64,000 bases of DNA from Paraburkholderia sp. IMGN_8 (GCF_038050405.1 NZ_CP150900.1:868001-932000), one strand, 5' to 3'; numbered from the stretch's first letter, positions 9,368-17,473 are shown. The notes: a model not told the origin generated them from the letters alone. Numbers and translations are program-made.

Positions 9368-9751
9368 ATGGGCAAATACGCACACAATCATCGTCAGACA
9401 AAAGCGGCCAAAGAGAGTTGGGTCGCTATCGGTCCGACTGCCGTTCCGGCTACCTCTCAGAATGCGCTTCGTAAAGCGATGTCCATTGAAGGGGTGCCGC
9501 TGACTCAATTCAACGACTTGCTGTGGCTGATGGCGCAGGAGTCTGGCGGCGTAGTGGACTTGCTTAATCCGAAGTCCTCGGCGCGCGGGCTTTACCAATT
9601 ATTGCCGCCCCAATATGAGCTGAATCCGAATGGCGAAAAATCGTTCGGTAATGCGGTCGAAGAATGCCAGGGCGGAATTCGCTATATTCTCGGCCGGTAT
9701 TACACCGCCGCGTCCGCGCGCGTGGTATGGGAAACGAATCATTGGTGTTGA
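9368..9751 (+). CDS. small lysozyme-like / lytic transglycosylase-fold protein
   Basis: Protein of 127 aa. The C-terminal half (residues about 55-125) resembles the lysozyme-like domain of aggregation-promoting factor and SLT proteins: LLWLMAQESGG with the putative catalytic Glu, then NPKSSARGLYQLLPPQY, ECQGGIRYILGRYYTAASARVVWETNHWC. No signal peptide is visible, which suggests a phage- or contractile-system-type enzyme, or export by another route. The ATG at 9368 follows an AT-rich upstream region, and codon use is less GC-biased than in the neighbours, so horizontal origin is likely. The next gene starts 4 bp after the stop. Confidence 0.65.
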   Translation: MGKYAHNHRQTKAAKESWVAIGPTAVPATSQNALRKAMSIEGVPLTQFNDLLWLMAQESGGVVDLLNPKSSARGLYQLLPPQYELNPNGEKSFGNAVEECQGGIRYILGRYYTAASARVVWETNHWC

Positions 9752-9755
9752 AGCA

Positions 9756-10235
9756 ATGAGAAGGCTTCTGTTGATGGGCTTTGTTTCCGCCATTTGCTGT
9801 GTCGGTGCGGCGCGAGCCGCTGACGTCAACGTGCCGCGCTTTGAAGATTTTGCCGTCAGCGACACGTTTACCGGTAAAGCGGCGAAAGTGCGGCTCGTAT
9901 CCGCGGACGATAAGGAATATGCCACGCGTATACGCGAAGCCAGCCATCAGAGGCCGAATTTCGCCGGGCACTATGTGCTGGCAAGCTGGGGATGCGGGGC
10001 GTCCTGTGTATCGAGCGTCGCGATCGATGCGAAGACCGGTCACGTCGCCTGGCTGCCTTTCACTGTGTGTTGCTGGGATGTGGATGTGAAGGAGCCGATC
10101 GAGTCCCGGCGCGATAGCCGCTTGATCGTGGTTCACGGTAGCAGGAACGAAACGGGCAGCGGGACTTACTACTACGTGTTGGACAAAGGCGGCTTCAAGC
10201 TGGTCAAGGCCGTTGAGAAGACCGCGAAGAAGTAG
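9756..10235 (+). CDS. secreted protein of unknown function
   Basis: 159 aa, starting MRRLLLMG with a signal peptide cleaved near ARAAD. The mature part has cysteine-rich patches (SWGCGASC, FTVCCWD), the segment RPNFAGHYVLASWG and a C-terminal DSRLIVVHGSRNETGSGTYYY, a pattern I associate with small periplasmic hypothetical proteins of proteobacteria. The paired cysteines suggest periplasmic disulfides. It begins 4 bp after the lysozyme-like gene, so the two are probably co-transcribed. An inhibitor or partner role is possible but only inferred from position. Confidence 0.75.
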   Translation: MRRLLLMGFVSAICCVGAARAADVNVPRFEDFAVSDTFTGKAAKVRLVSADDKEYATRIREASHQRPNFAGHYVLASWGCGASCVSSVAIDAKTGHVAWLPFTVCCWDVDVKEPIESRRDSRLIVVHGSRNETGSGTYYYVLDKGGFKLVKAVEKTAKK

Positions 10236-10275
10236 GCTCGAGCTGGCAAGTCGCCAAGGCAGGCTGGAAAAGCAT

Positions 10276-10349
10276 TGGAGCGGGCGATGGGAATCGAACC
10301 CACGGCTCTAGCTTGGGAAGCTAGGGTATTACCATTATACGACGCCCGC
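10276..10349 (-). tRNA. tRNA-Gly(CCC), island integration site
   Basis: The reverse complement is a 74-nt tRNA with acceptor stem GCGGGCG/CGCCCGC, D-arm AATGGTAATAC, anticodon stem CTAGC/GCTAG with loop TTCCCAA (anticodon CCC), T-arm GTGGGTTCGATTCCCAT, and encoded CCA at 10276-10278. It decodes GGG. Its first 40 nt and 7 bp of 5' flank are duplicated at 33315-33361. The present 5' half and promoter side therefore come from the island. Confidence 0.97.
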
Positions 10350-10356
10350 AGAGCGC
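10310..10356 (+). repeat. attL: 47-bp direct repeat, left copy
   Basis: Identical to 33315-33361. It covers the tRNA-Gly anticodon stem-loop back to the 5' end plus GAGCGC. The core holds the palindrome AGCTTgggAAGCT, a typical crossover site for a tyrosine recombinase. After 3 mismatches the match resumes for ATTTTAC. Confidence 0.92.
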
Positions 10357-10537
10357 GCTATTTTACAGGGGTTTCGGCGCTTTGGGGAGTCGGGATCGTG
10401 TTCAGTGGCGTGAAAAGTGTATGCACTTCGGGATTTTTCGCTGGCATCGCTCGGAGAGCGATCTGTCGCCCGCGGTGAAGGGGCCAGTTCAGAGTTCGGC
10501 GTATGATCACACCTTCTATTGCTACAGGCGACTGGCG

Positions 10538-12010
10538 ATGACGCCAACTAGCGTTCCATTCCAAATATCAACCCACGCACAGTCCGAAATCGATCGATTT
10601 AGGGCTCTCGCGGAGCATTGGACGAGTGCCGCGCAGCATGTCATCGTGTCGTACTTGGCTATCGAGGCCGCAGGTACAAAGTGGCTCCACTGGGCGATAG
10701 TTCGATACGTCTATGAGACAGTCCAGCCGATTTTGCTCGAACCTTCCGTTGTACGGCTCGACGGTGTCGTAGTAGGGCGAGTGCCGATCGATTTGGCGAA
10801 CGCGAACTTCGATCTTGATCTAATCCTCTGCGCAGGGCAGCTCAAGATCAATGGGGAGGTCTACACCCTGCCACAAACTGACGGGAATTCACTGAGTGCA
10901 ACGTTTTTTGCGGACAATCATCCTCAGGCTCAACCAAGCCAGGCGAGATCCCCAGCGCTGATGCTGTCGGCCGGCCGGGCGCTGAATGTGGATCCGCGAT
11001 TTCTCGGAGATATTGAGCATCGGGTGCGATGTCTCGATACTCCCTACGATGGCTTGGCCGACTTGTTGAGTGAGCATCTGTTGCCCATTGCAGTCATGCA
11101 ACGTACAGAAACGGCCATAGAAATCTTGCTCGAAAAGCCTGCAGAGACGAAGTTGGCCGATTCGACGATCAGCGATGGCAAGCTTTCAGCTAAGATCGTC
11201 GCTAGCCCGCGTGTCGATCCGACCTTGCTCAAGATCGGCGTGAAAATTGTCCCTGACAAGCAGAACGCTACGCGGTTGTCGATACCTGGGGCAAGGCTTG
11301 CGTGGTCCGCTCAAGAGGATGGGCTAATTGCCGCACGAGTCGAGCAAGATGTTGGCGATACCCCGGTCTGCCAAGTCTTTCTCAGCTATGGTGGACATCA
11401 TATTTCGCGTTGGTGGGTGGGTGATTCCACAAGACTGCCAAGTCAGCGCGCGGCATTCCTTGCTCAATTCGACAAGGATCTTACAAAGCTGCGCGAAGAA
11501 CTACTGTCCCGCGAGTCGCGAGGCCACCCTTTCGAACGAGTCTTTGCTCTTGTTCTGGAAGAGCTTGGCTTCGACTGCATGTATCTTGGAGATGTGTCTC
11601 ACTTGCAGGACGCGCCGGACATCTATTGCGAGACTCCAACGCGAAGGATCGCGGTGGTTGAGTGCGCGGCAGTTGTTTCTAACGCATCCGAAAAGCTTTC
11701 GAAGCTACATCAACGTGTTCTGCGAATAAGAGATAGTTTTGTCGCACAGCGACTCGGGAATGTTCAGGTAAATGGTGTCCTCGTCACGAAGCATGGAGAT
11801 GCAGAAATCGCGCCATTTGCCGAGGAGGCAGAGCGGTTTGGACTGGGCATTGTCGGACTCTCTGCGTTAACGCGTCTTGCGGATGGATTGCGCTTACGGG
11901 TTCAGCCTGACGCCCTATACGACGCAATATTCAGTCCCGTCCAACGCTCTGCCGATCTATTCGATCAAGTTGGTGCAGGTACAGGAACCACTCCGTCGTC
12001 AATCATATAG
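10538..12010 (+). CDS. unknown protein with C-terminal PD-(D/E)XK-like region
   Basis: 490 aa, not recognised as a named family. The N-terminal 320 residues are mixed alpha/beta without clear motifs. At about residue 329 GHPFERVFALVLEELGF resembles the first helix of Mrr/restriction-endonuclease folds. APDIY (about 359) and RIAVVECA (about 368-375) follow, giving D-x(n)-E-C-A, where the usual catalytic Lys is Ala. It may be a degenerate or variant nuclease domain. ATG 10538 is chosen because AGGCGA precedes it; the frame is open further upstream but without a good start. First of three same-strand genes with nuclease-like motifs. Confidence 0.7.
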   Translation: MTPTSVPFQISTHAQSEIDRFRALAEHWTSAAQHVIVSYLAIEAAGTKWLHWAIVRYVYETVQPILLEPSVVRLDGVVVGRVPIDLANANFDLDLILCAGQLKINGEVYTLPQTDGNSLSATFFADNHPQAQPSQARSPALMLSAGRALNVDPRFLGDIEHRVRCLDTPYDGLADLLSEHLLPIAVMQRTETAIEILLEKPAETKLADSTISDGKLSAKIVASPRVDPTLLKIGVKIVPDKQNATRLSIPGARLAWSAQEDGLIAARVEQDVGDTPVCQVFLSYGGHHISRWWVGDSTRLPSQRAAFLAQFDKDLTKLREELLSRESRGHPFERVFALVLEELGFDCMYLGDVSHLQDAPDIYCETPTRRIAVVECAAVVSNASEKLSKLHQRVLRIRDSFVAQRLGNVQVNGVLVTKHGDAEIAPFAEEAERFGLGIVGLSALTRLADGLRLRVQPDALYDAIFSPVQRSADLFDQVGAGTGTTPSSII

Positions 12011-12054
12011 TTAGCTCTTCTAGGCGAAGATCTTGGAGGGCGTTCCTCAAGAAC

Positions 12055-13107
12055 ATGCAACGAATCCATAGAGATCCAGAACGTTTTGGTCCACTGGAAC
12101 TGGCTGATTGTATCGGGACAGCAAGAAACATCGACCTTGCTCAAGTCGATAGTGCCATCTCCTTCACAGAATTGCTTGGCGCGGCCCGGACTGACGAACG
12201 TTTGCTTCACGGGAAACGAGTGGAGAATATGTTCGAGTATGTTGTCGCCTCACTCGGGAAATCGTTGATCATCAAGCGGGAAGATGCGGGAGAAATAACT
12301 TCCCTCGATCCGCGGGTTCAACCGCCGGACTATCGGGTTGTATTGAAGGACGGATCAGAGTATTTGATCGAAGTTAAGAATTGCCATGTACACGGCTTTG
12401 ATCAGGCGTTTTCGATGTCTAGAAAATATCTGGAGCGACTGAGTGCGTACGCCAATTTGTTCAAAAGGCCCTTACTACTCGCGATTTATTGGTCCAGCCT
12501 GCGTATGTGGACGGTTGTAAAACCAGAGGAGGTTTTGACGCGTAGGGGTGCGATTCAACTGAAGTTCGCGGACGCAATGATGCATAACTGGTCCGTCCTT
12601 CTCGGAGATATGATGCTGTCAACGATCCCGCCGTTGACTTGCAGAATTTGGGCAGATAAAAGTAAGCCTCGGGCGCTGCAGCCTGACAACACTTTACGCT
12701 TCATCATATCAGCCATTACGTTCTATGCAGCGGGGTATGAGATCCTCACCGAGGAGGAGAAGGTGTGGGCTTTGTATTTCATGCTGCATTCGCGATGGAC
12801 AGAGACAAAAGCCGAGCCCGTGTTGAATGGTGATCAGCTCGAATACATCGAATACGAGTCAGCTCCGCGCGACGATACGCTGGAACACGACTTCCAGCAT
12901 CTCGGAACGCTAAGTGGGATGGTGTCAAGCTACTACAACTATTTAACGGTCTCAGAAGACGGGAAAGTGACTCGACTGACCCCTTCCATTGGGCCCGCTG
13001 CCTTAAGCTTAAGTCTGCGCGAAGGATTCTATGGTGACGTGTTAAAGCTTTGGATGTTCGAAGTGTGGCCGAGGTCAAAGCCGGAAGGTAAGCTGATCGA
13101 AGCTTAA
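12055..13107 (+). CDS. putative PD-(D/E)XK nuclease
   Basis: 350 aa. Residues about 53-108 show a restriction-endonuclease-like core: GKRVENMFEYVVASLG (helix with conserved Glu), PPDYRVVLKDGSEYLIEVKN with Asp about 94 and the IEVKN strand supplying Glu and Lys. The remaining 240 residues are of unknown fold and may recognise a target. It begins 44 bp after the 490-aa gene; GGAGGG lies 14 nt upstream of the ATG, a long spacing. No methyltransferase is adjacent, so it is not a classical restriction enzyme. Function as a defence or repair nuclease is inferred. Confidence 0.7.
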   Translation: MQRIHRDPERFGPLELADCIGTARNIDLAQVDSAISFTELLGAARTDERLLHGKRVENMFEYVVASLGKSLIIKREDAGEITSLDPRVQPPDYRVVLKDGSEYLIEVKNCHVHGFDQAFSMSRKYLERLSAYANLFKRPLLLAIYWSSLRMWTVVKPEEVLTRRGAIQLKFADAMMHNWSVLLGDMMLSTIPPLTCRIWADKSKPRALQPDNTLRFIISAITFYAAGYEILTEEEKVWALYFMLHSRWTETKAEPVLNGDQLEYIEYESAPRDDTLEHDFQHLGTLSGMVSSYYNYLTVSEDGKVTRLTPSIGPAALSLSLREGFYGDVLKLWMFEVWPRSKPEGKLIEA

Positions 13108-13223
13108 GGGAACGACACACGCTCGACGTAGGGAGCCATCGCTATTTCACTACCTTTCGATTTGAGCAGTAGCTTTGACGATGAATGTTGCTCTGCACCT
13201 TTTACGGAAGCTGGAGACACCTC

Positions 13224-13712
13224 ATGGAACACGAGATGTTGATAAGAAACTTCCGCGATGCTCTTTCCTCAATAGCCGAGCCACGACTTTTCGAAACAGA
13301 ACGTGGCTTTCAAGGGGCACTTCTCGCGGAACTGCATCGACTTGTCCCACTGCCTGTTGGTACCGTGATCGAGCAGGAATACCAAAAGCGCTTGCAGGTG
13401 CACGGCTTGTCGCAGCGACCCGATATCATCATTCACGAACCGTTTGACCCGACCCGACATCGAACCCCGGCCGAAGGTAATCATGCCGTGGTTGAACTCA
13501 AATTACAGGCTACGCGCGCGCAAGCGATTGTTGACTTCGGCAAGCTCTGCGTCATTATGGACGTGCTCGAATATCCGCTTGCGATATTCGTTAATGTCGG
13601 ATCACCGGTCAATCATGTCGAGGCTTCCCCACCTGCATTGCGCGGCCGTCTTGTCTGCTTCGCTGTTTGGAAGGAGGGAGCAAGCGTCAAGGTGATTGAG
13701 GATCGGACATAG
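13224..13712 (+). CDS. putative small PD-(D/E)XK nuclease
   Basis: 162 aa. Core motif: QRPDIIIHEPFD (Asp about 67) and NHAVVELKLQ (Glu about 91, Lys about 93), followed by a helix (AIVDFGKLCVIMDVLEY) that contacts the fold in this superfamily. ATG 13224 has GGAG 8 nt upstream; an in-frame ATG at 13185 lacks an RBS. It is the last of three consecutive plus-strand genes with nuclease-like motifs, 116 bp after the second. It is small enough to be a catalytic subunit, with the larger proteins giving specificity, but this is only inference. Confidence 0.7.
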   Translation: MEHEMLIRNFRDALSSIAEPRLFETERGFQGALLAELHRLVPLPVGTVIEQEYQKRLQVHGLSQRPDIIIHEPFDPTRHRTPAEGNHAVVELKLQATRAQAIVDFGKLCVIMDVLEYPLAIFVNVGSPVNHVEASPPALRGRLVCFAVWKEGASVKVIEDRT

Positions 13713-13771
13713 TTGGTCGCGTATCGCCGGCCAGATTTGCAGACCGGCGATGGCCATTCAGGACGATTTTG

Positions 13772-13936
13772 GCCGAGGGCCTACCGCGTACCGAATTCTG
13801 CGACAAGCTGGTACACACGCTCGAAGAAGTGTCGGGCTACGAGTCGGGCGACGTTGGGTCGGCGCTGATCGAATCGGCGTGGGCTCAGTACACCCAACCT
13901 CACCGTGGCGTCACTCACCGGCGTGTCAGCACTTGA
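13772..13936 (+). pseudogene. remnant of a paralogue of the 74-aa gene at 15956
   Basis: Reading in the frame ending at TGA 13934, the segment LPRTEFCDKLVHTLEEVSGY followed by ESGDVGSALIESAWAQY aligns with the C-terminal two thirds of the 74-aa protein at 15956-16180 (LSRAQFTDRLLMFLEDVPGY, then ESAWAMY). No start codon or N-terminal part is present. It is a decayed duplicate, overlapping the 3' end of the minus-strand gene that follows. Confidence 0.6.
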
Positions 13937-14433
13937 AGCACCAGTCCGACGATCTTGAGTACGGTATCGGTAAGCCATGGGAAATTGCTTCGCCACCACG
14001 GTGCGCTTTGCTCGGCCCCGGCACCAACAGCGTCGTCCGACTCGGCCATTACATATTCCGAGCATTCGGAAAAATGACCGGTATCCAAGACCCTGTATTG
14101 TACTTCCCAATATTTGTCGTACTCTCCCTCGGTAGTCGGAGCACCTGTTAGCCCCGGGATTGCACGCGAGGATTCGAATAGCTGGACCTCGGGACAGAGA
14201 CCTCGCGCAATGAAGTTGTCCCGTCCGCCCGCGCTGCATGGCCCTTCGCCAACCACACGGACAATAGGCACTCGAAGTTCGGCGAGTTTAATGGAGTCTT
14301 CGAAGGGCCAATCGTTAGCAATGGCCAGAGTGTGCGCGCGGCGTTCGCAACGATTGAGGATAGGGCAGCGCGCGGGTAACTTTTGCGTTCGCGAGAACTC
14401 GAAGTACTCGGATTTATTGTTTAAGTTGGGCAT
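13915..14433 (-). CDS. unknown protein with C-terminal membrane segment
   Basis: 172 aa, family not recognised. An N-terminal Cys-containing segment (ARCPILNRCERRAHT) and two further Cys pairs lie in a soluble part, and the last about 20 residues (WLTDTVLKIVGLVLQVLTRR) form a hydrophobic helix with a basic end that could anchor the protein in the membrane. It starts 18 bp after the stop of the 283-aa gene on the same strand, so the two form an operon. The arrangement of a soluble domain plus a tail anchor is seen in abortive-infection effectors, but nothing specific supports that here. Confidence 0.6.
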   Translation of the reverse strand: MPNLNNKSEYFEFSRTQKLPARCPILNRCERRAHTLAIANDWPFEDSIKLAELRVPIVRVVGEGPCSAGGRDNFIARGLCPEVQLFESSRAIPGLTGAPTTEGEYDKYWEVQYRVLDTGHFSECSEYVMAESDDAVGAGAEQSAPWWRSNFPWLTDTVLKIVGLVLQVLTRR

Positions 14434-14451
14434 CAGCAGGTCAGTTGGGGT

Positions 14452-15303
14452 TCAATTTTGGGAGACACGCTGCACCACTTCGTTCATCGAATAGTGCACG
14501 AACTGCTTGCCCAGTTCAGTAAGGACGTATTGCTTGTTGCCGTCGAACGCTGACTCGACGGTGGTATTGGCTGGGCTTGGTGGTTTACGCACCGCTTGCT
14601 TGCGCAGAAATTGCCCATCGGCGTTTGTGTCACGCGCTTGTCGAATGACACCGCCGGTACTGAGATCGCGGATCAGCAGCTTGTATAGGTCAGCTTCCGC
14701 CGAGTCCTCCCGAACTAGGTTGCCGTAAATCTCGGTCCAGATATCAAATCGTGTCGAGCCCGGATTGCTGAAGATTTCGCGGATTACCGCCAGATGGGAT
14801 TCGTGATAAGTGTCCAGCCAGTCGATGAAGAGGCGAACCACGTCATCGGAGCATAGCCGGGTCCCAGCGGCGTTCGTCACGAGGTTCGCCACGTAGCGGC
14901 GCTTTTCTTCAGTGTCGGCCTTGTCCCAAGTGCGAAAGGCCTTCCGCACGATGTCCAGATATTCGCCGCTCGCTAGCCGCTCATCGATCTCATCGCCGAT
15001 TGCCTCGAATCGCCGACCGATATCTTGCATGGTCCCACTGAGGGTTTCCATCTTGGCTTGATGTTCTTCGAGCCATTGCGTCTGGAGGGATGATGCATGC
15101 AGACTGGGCTCTTCGGTCTTCATGCTCGCTAGCGCGCTGATGAAACCGCCGACCCATGGAATACTACCGAGCGCCGCTAAAGCAAACTTTTCAAGGATGC
15201 GGCGTTTCGTGCTCGGGTTAAGTTTTTCGAGCTGAATCCTAATTTGATCGACGGCCGAATCCGTTGGAACGATCGGGTTATCTGTGCTGTCATCCGAATT
15301 CAT
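14452..15303 (-). CDS. unknown helical protein, first gene of a two-gene cassette
   Basis: 283 aa, family not recognised. Residues about 40-62 (KFALAALGSIPWVGGFISALAS) form a glycine-rich hydrophobic stretch that could insert into a membrane. The rest is charged and helical (EHQAKMETLSGTMQDIG; RKAFRTWDKADTEEKRRYV), with a C-terminal part resembling a winged-helix tail (YVLTELGKQFVHYS). ATG at 15303. It is upstream of the membrane-anchored 172-aa gene. Nothing in its sequence shows an enzymatic motif. Confidence 0.65.
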   Translation of the reverse strand: MNSDDSTDNPIVPTDSAVDQIRIQLEKLNPSTKRRILEKFALAALGSIPWVGGFISALASMKTEEPSLHASSLQTQWLEEHQAKMETLSGTMQDIGRRFEAIGDEIDERLASGEYLDIVRKAFRTWDKADTEEKRRYVANLVTNAAGTRLCSDDVVRLFIDWLDTYHESHLAVIREIFSNPGSTRFDIWTEIYGNLVREDSAEADLYKLLIRDLSTGGVIRQARDTNADGQFLRKQAVRKPPSPANTTVESAFDGNKQYVLTELGKQFVHYSMNEVVQRVSQN

Positions 15304-15552
15304 CCAGCCTCCACGCGTTGCGCTTTAGGGCACGGACAATTCTACAGCACAGGTTCTTGGATTCTTGCGTGGACGAGCGATAGGGGGTGTCAGCAATCGC
15401 CCGTAGTCAGCGCGTTGACGGTCTCGGACCGTGCGAAAATCTACCGGAGCTCAGTGGGGGCACGCCGGCGACTCGGGTTTTGGCGTCACTCGGTTTATGC
15501 TTCACAGACCGAGCGAGCCAATCTGAATTGATGTGCTCGTGCAGCGTACCAT

Positions 15553-15759
15553 CTAGTCAGAGCACAGTTCGATCACCGTCTGCTTAAACGTCGCGTTGAC
15601 CAGTTTGCCGCCATCAAAATACTGCACGGTGACGTCGCCGTCGTCAAAACCTTGCATCTTCAGCATTCGCAATGGGGAATCAGGTCCAATAATTCCACTA
15701 ACCGTCATTTGCGGACCGCCAGACTTCAACCGCACTACATCGCCCTCGTTATAACTCAT
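15553..15759 (-). CDS. YodC-family (DUF2158) small protein
   Basis: 68 aa. The start MSYNEGDVVRLKSGGPQMTV is the hallmark of the DUF2158/YodC family, followed by VTVQYFDGGKLVNATF as a small beta-barrel-like domain. The function is unknown; such genes are frequent on mobile elements and plasmids. ATG 15759 is chosen to match the family N-terminus, excluding 12 upstream codons. Single gene. Confidence 0.8.
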   Translation of the reverse strand: MSYNEGDVVRLKSGGPQMTVSGIIGPDSPLRMLKMQGFDDGDVTVQYFDGGKLVNATFKQTVIELCSD

Positions 15760-15955
15760 CAATGTCTTCCTAAGGTGGATTGTTGGATGACGCATTCGCT
15801 AGTCTACATGGGAAATTTCACGGATTCGAGCTTGGAAAACGTTCCGAGAAAAATTCTTAAGAGGCGGAATGCAGTCAGTTAAAACTTTCCGTTTGCCGTC
15901 TTAGGGGAAGGCGGTTTCGTTGTGTTGAGCCCGGGACTGCGAGGATAGTCTGCGC

Positions 15956-16180
15956 ATGAACGATACCCGATGCCAAAGCAATCTCCAGCCGCTGACCATC
16001 GACCAGATTCGCGATCTCGCCGTTGCCGCTCGCGAAGTATTCGGAAGCAACCTCTCTCGGGCGCAGTTTACCGACAGGCTGCTGATGTTTCTTGAGGACG
16101 TGCCGGGATATGAATCTGACGATGCGTCGTCATCGCTGATCGAGTCGGCATGGGCCATGTATGCCGCTCATCGACCGTGA
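15956..16180 (+). CDS. small hypothetical protein
   Basis: 74 aa, mostly helical and acidic (LTIDQIRDLAVAAREVFG; FTDRLLMFLEDVPGY; ESAWAMYAA). It is not recognised, but a decayed homologue sits at 13772-13936, so the family has been duplicated within the island. It is convergent with the XRE gene, with 4 bp between the stops. An adaptor or regulatory role is possible; no evidence decides it. Confidence 0.6.
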   Translation: MNDTRCQSNLQPLTIDQIRDLAVAAREVFGSNLSRAQFTDRLLMFLEDVPGYESDDASSSLIESAWAMYAAHRP

Positions 16181-16184
16181 CGGG

Positions 16185-16430
16185 TTACTTGCGGCGGTGC
16201 GACTTGGCTGGCACGGAATCGAACATAAGCATCTCGCTCGGCACGACTTCCAAGGTCGAGGCCAGCACACAGATGTTGTATAGCGCGATATTCCGTTGCC
16301 CGCGCTCGATGCCGCCGACGTAAGACCGCGCCAATCCGGATTCGAGCGCGAGTTTCTCCTGCGACCAGCCCTTTGCCTTCCGCAGTTCCACCACTCGTTT
16401 TCCGAACAACTCTAGCGGGTCGTAATCCAT
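16185..16430 (-). CDS. XRE-family transcriptional regulator
   Basis: 81 aa single-domain HTH_XRE protein. The fold is GKRVVELRKAKGWSQEKLALESGL (helices 1-2), ARSYVGGIERGQRNIALYNI (recognition helix) and VLASTLEVVPSEML. ATG 16430 follows the family start; 8 more codons are open upstream. Divergent from the 16592-17347 operon, with a strong promoter and direct-repeat operator candidate between them, so it probably represses that operon and itself. Confidence 0.88.
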   Translation of the reverse strand: MDYDPLELFGKRVVELRKAKGWSQEKLALESGLARSYVGGIERGQRNIALYNICVLASTLEVVPSEMLMFDSVPAKSHRRK

Positions 16431-16468
16431 CGTTGGGCGTCCAAAAACAACCAACGAAGGGTATGGAT

Positions 16469-16517
16469 TTGACCTCTATGAATCCACGCTCTATAGTGAC
16501 ACGCACTATAAGTGACA
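16469..16517 (+). promoter_or_regulatory. promoter with operator-like repeats upstream of 16592
   Basis: TTGACC (16469-16474), 17-bp spacer, TATAGT (16492-16497). Two copies of the sequence CTATA(A)GTGACA (16491-16501 and about 16506-16517) overlap and follow the -10. The second contains the palindrome CACTataAGTG. This is the expected layout for repression by the divergent XRE protein. Confidence 0.65.
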
Positions 16518-16591
16518 ATTCAGTGTGGCTGCTGTTGCTATGGCCATTGGTGGTCGCTAGAAAATTGCAGAAGCCAAACGGGGTGACGTGA

Positions 16592-16969
16592 ATGATCAAG
16601 CTGGAAATCAGCCTTACAGGGGCTGGCCAGGACGAAGTACGTCGGCTGGAAGATCTGATGCAGAAGATATTGACGTCACTGGAACCTCATATGACGGGCA
16701 TTGAGGCGACTGTCAAACAGTCGGTGCCAGTTGATCCATACGCCAAGACAAAAGCAAAGATTCTCAGCGTAATTGAAAGAGCGGGGGTAAGCGACCGTTG
16801 TATGGATGAGGAATTTTGGCTGGTATATATCCAGGACTGGCTGAATCCAAAAGATAAAGACAATCTGCGTGCAGCCCTCGATTCACTATGTGAAGAAGGG
16901 ATGCTGGAAGAGGGTATTGAGCCGTGGGAATACTACTTGACCAGAAAAGGGTTTCATTTGATCTATTAG
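16592..16969 (+). CDS. hypothetical protein
   Basis: 125 aa, not recognised. An N-terminal beta-helix unit (MIKLEISLTGAGQDEVRRLE) is followed by a predicted winged-helix-like C-terminal region (AKILSVIERAGVSD; LRAALDSLCEEGMLEEG; YYLTRKGFHLIY), which suggests a nucleic-acid or protein-binding domain. GGGGTGA precedes the ATG. First gene behind the TTGACC/TATAGT promoter, 18 bp before the next gene. Confidence 0.65.
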   Translation: MIKLEISLTGAGQDEVRRLEDLMQKILTSLEPHMTGIEATVKQSVPVDPYAKTKAKILSVIERAGVSDRCMDEEFWLVYIQDWLNPKDKDNLRAALDSLCEEGMLEEGIEPWEYYLTRKGFHLIY

Positions 16970-16987
16970 CGTGTAGGAGGGGTTGTC

Positions 16988-17347
16988 ATGCTGTTTCCGA
17001 CACGGAAGAGCTTCGAGCGTTACAGTTCAGATGGGCTGACGTACTTCAGCACGGGTCTTCATCCCAATCCACGGCTTTTCAAATATCTGTGGCAAATATG
17101 GACGCCAGATTCTCCATTGGAAGGAGAGGAGTTTCTGCGCTCGGGGCCACTGCTATCGACAGGGAAGTTCGTAGAGATTGAGCAGCAGATGCTGCAAGCC
17201 AGAAAATCCGGCTTTGTCTATAACCGATGCCGGGTGAGAATGGGACTGGGATCACCATTTAATCTGGACCATCCGCGATGGAAAGTCACCGAGTGGGCGC
17301 CTTCATGGGACGACGATCCAGACCCCGTTTGGAACGGATACAAGTAA
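16988..17347 (+). CDS. hypothetical protein
   Basis: 119 aa, not recognised; rich in aromatic residues and Pro (HPNPRLFKYLWQIWTPDSPL; WEPTWDDD-type tail). A perfect AGGAGG lies 7 nt upstream of the ATG. It follows the 125-aa gene by 18 bp and is very probably translated from the same message. No signal peptide or membrane segment is visible. Confidence 0.65.
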   Translation: MLFPTRKSFERYSSDGLTYFSTGLHPNPRLFKYLWQIWTPDSPLEGEEFLRSGPLLSTGKFVEIEQQMLQARKSGFVYNRCRVRMGLGSPFNLDHPRWKVTEWAPSWDDDPDPVWNGYK

Positions 17348-17473
17348 GTTGGAAGGTATCGACGTTCAAGGGTTGCGACATGATCGGCAAAACATAGGTA
17401 TGAATCGTTGTGCTCATCTGGTCAAGTTGCAAGTTGTCGCTGCCACCGACCCAATCGATAACAAAAGCTTGAA

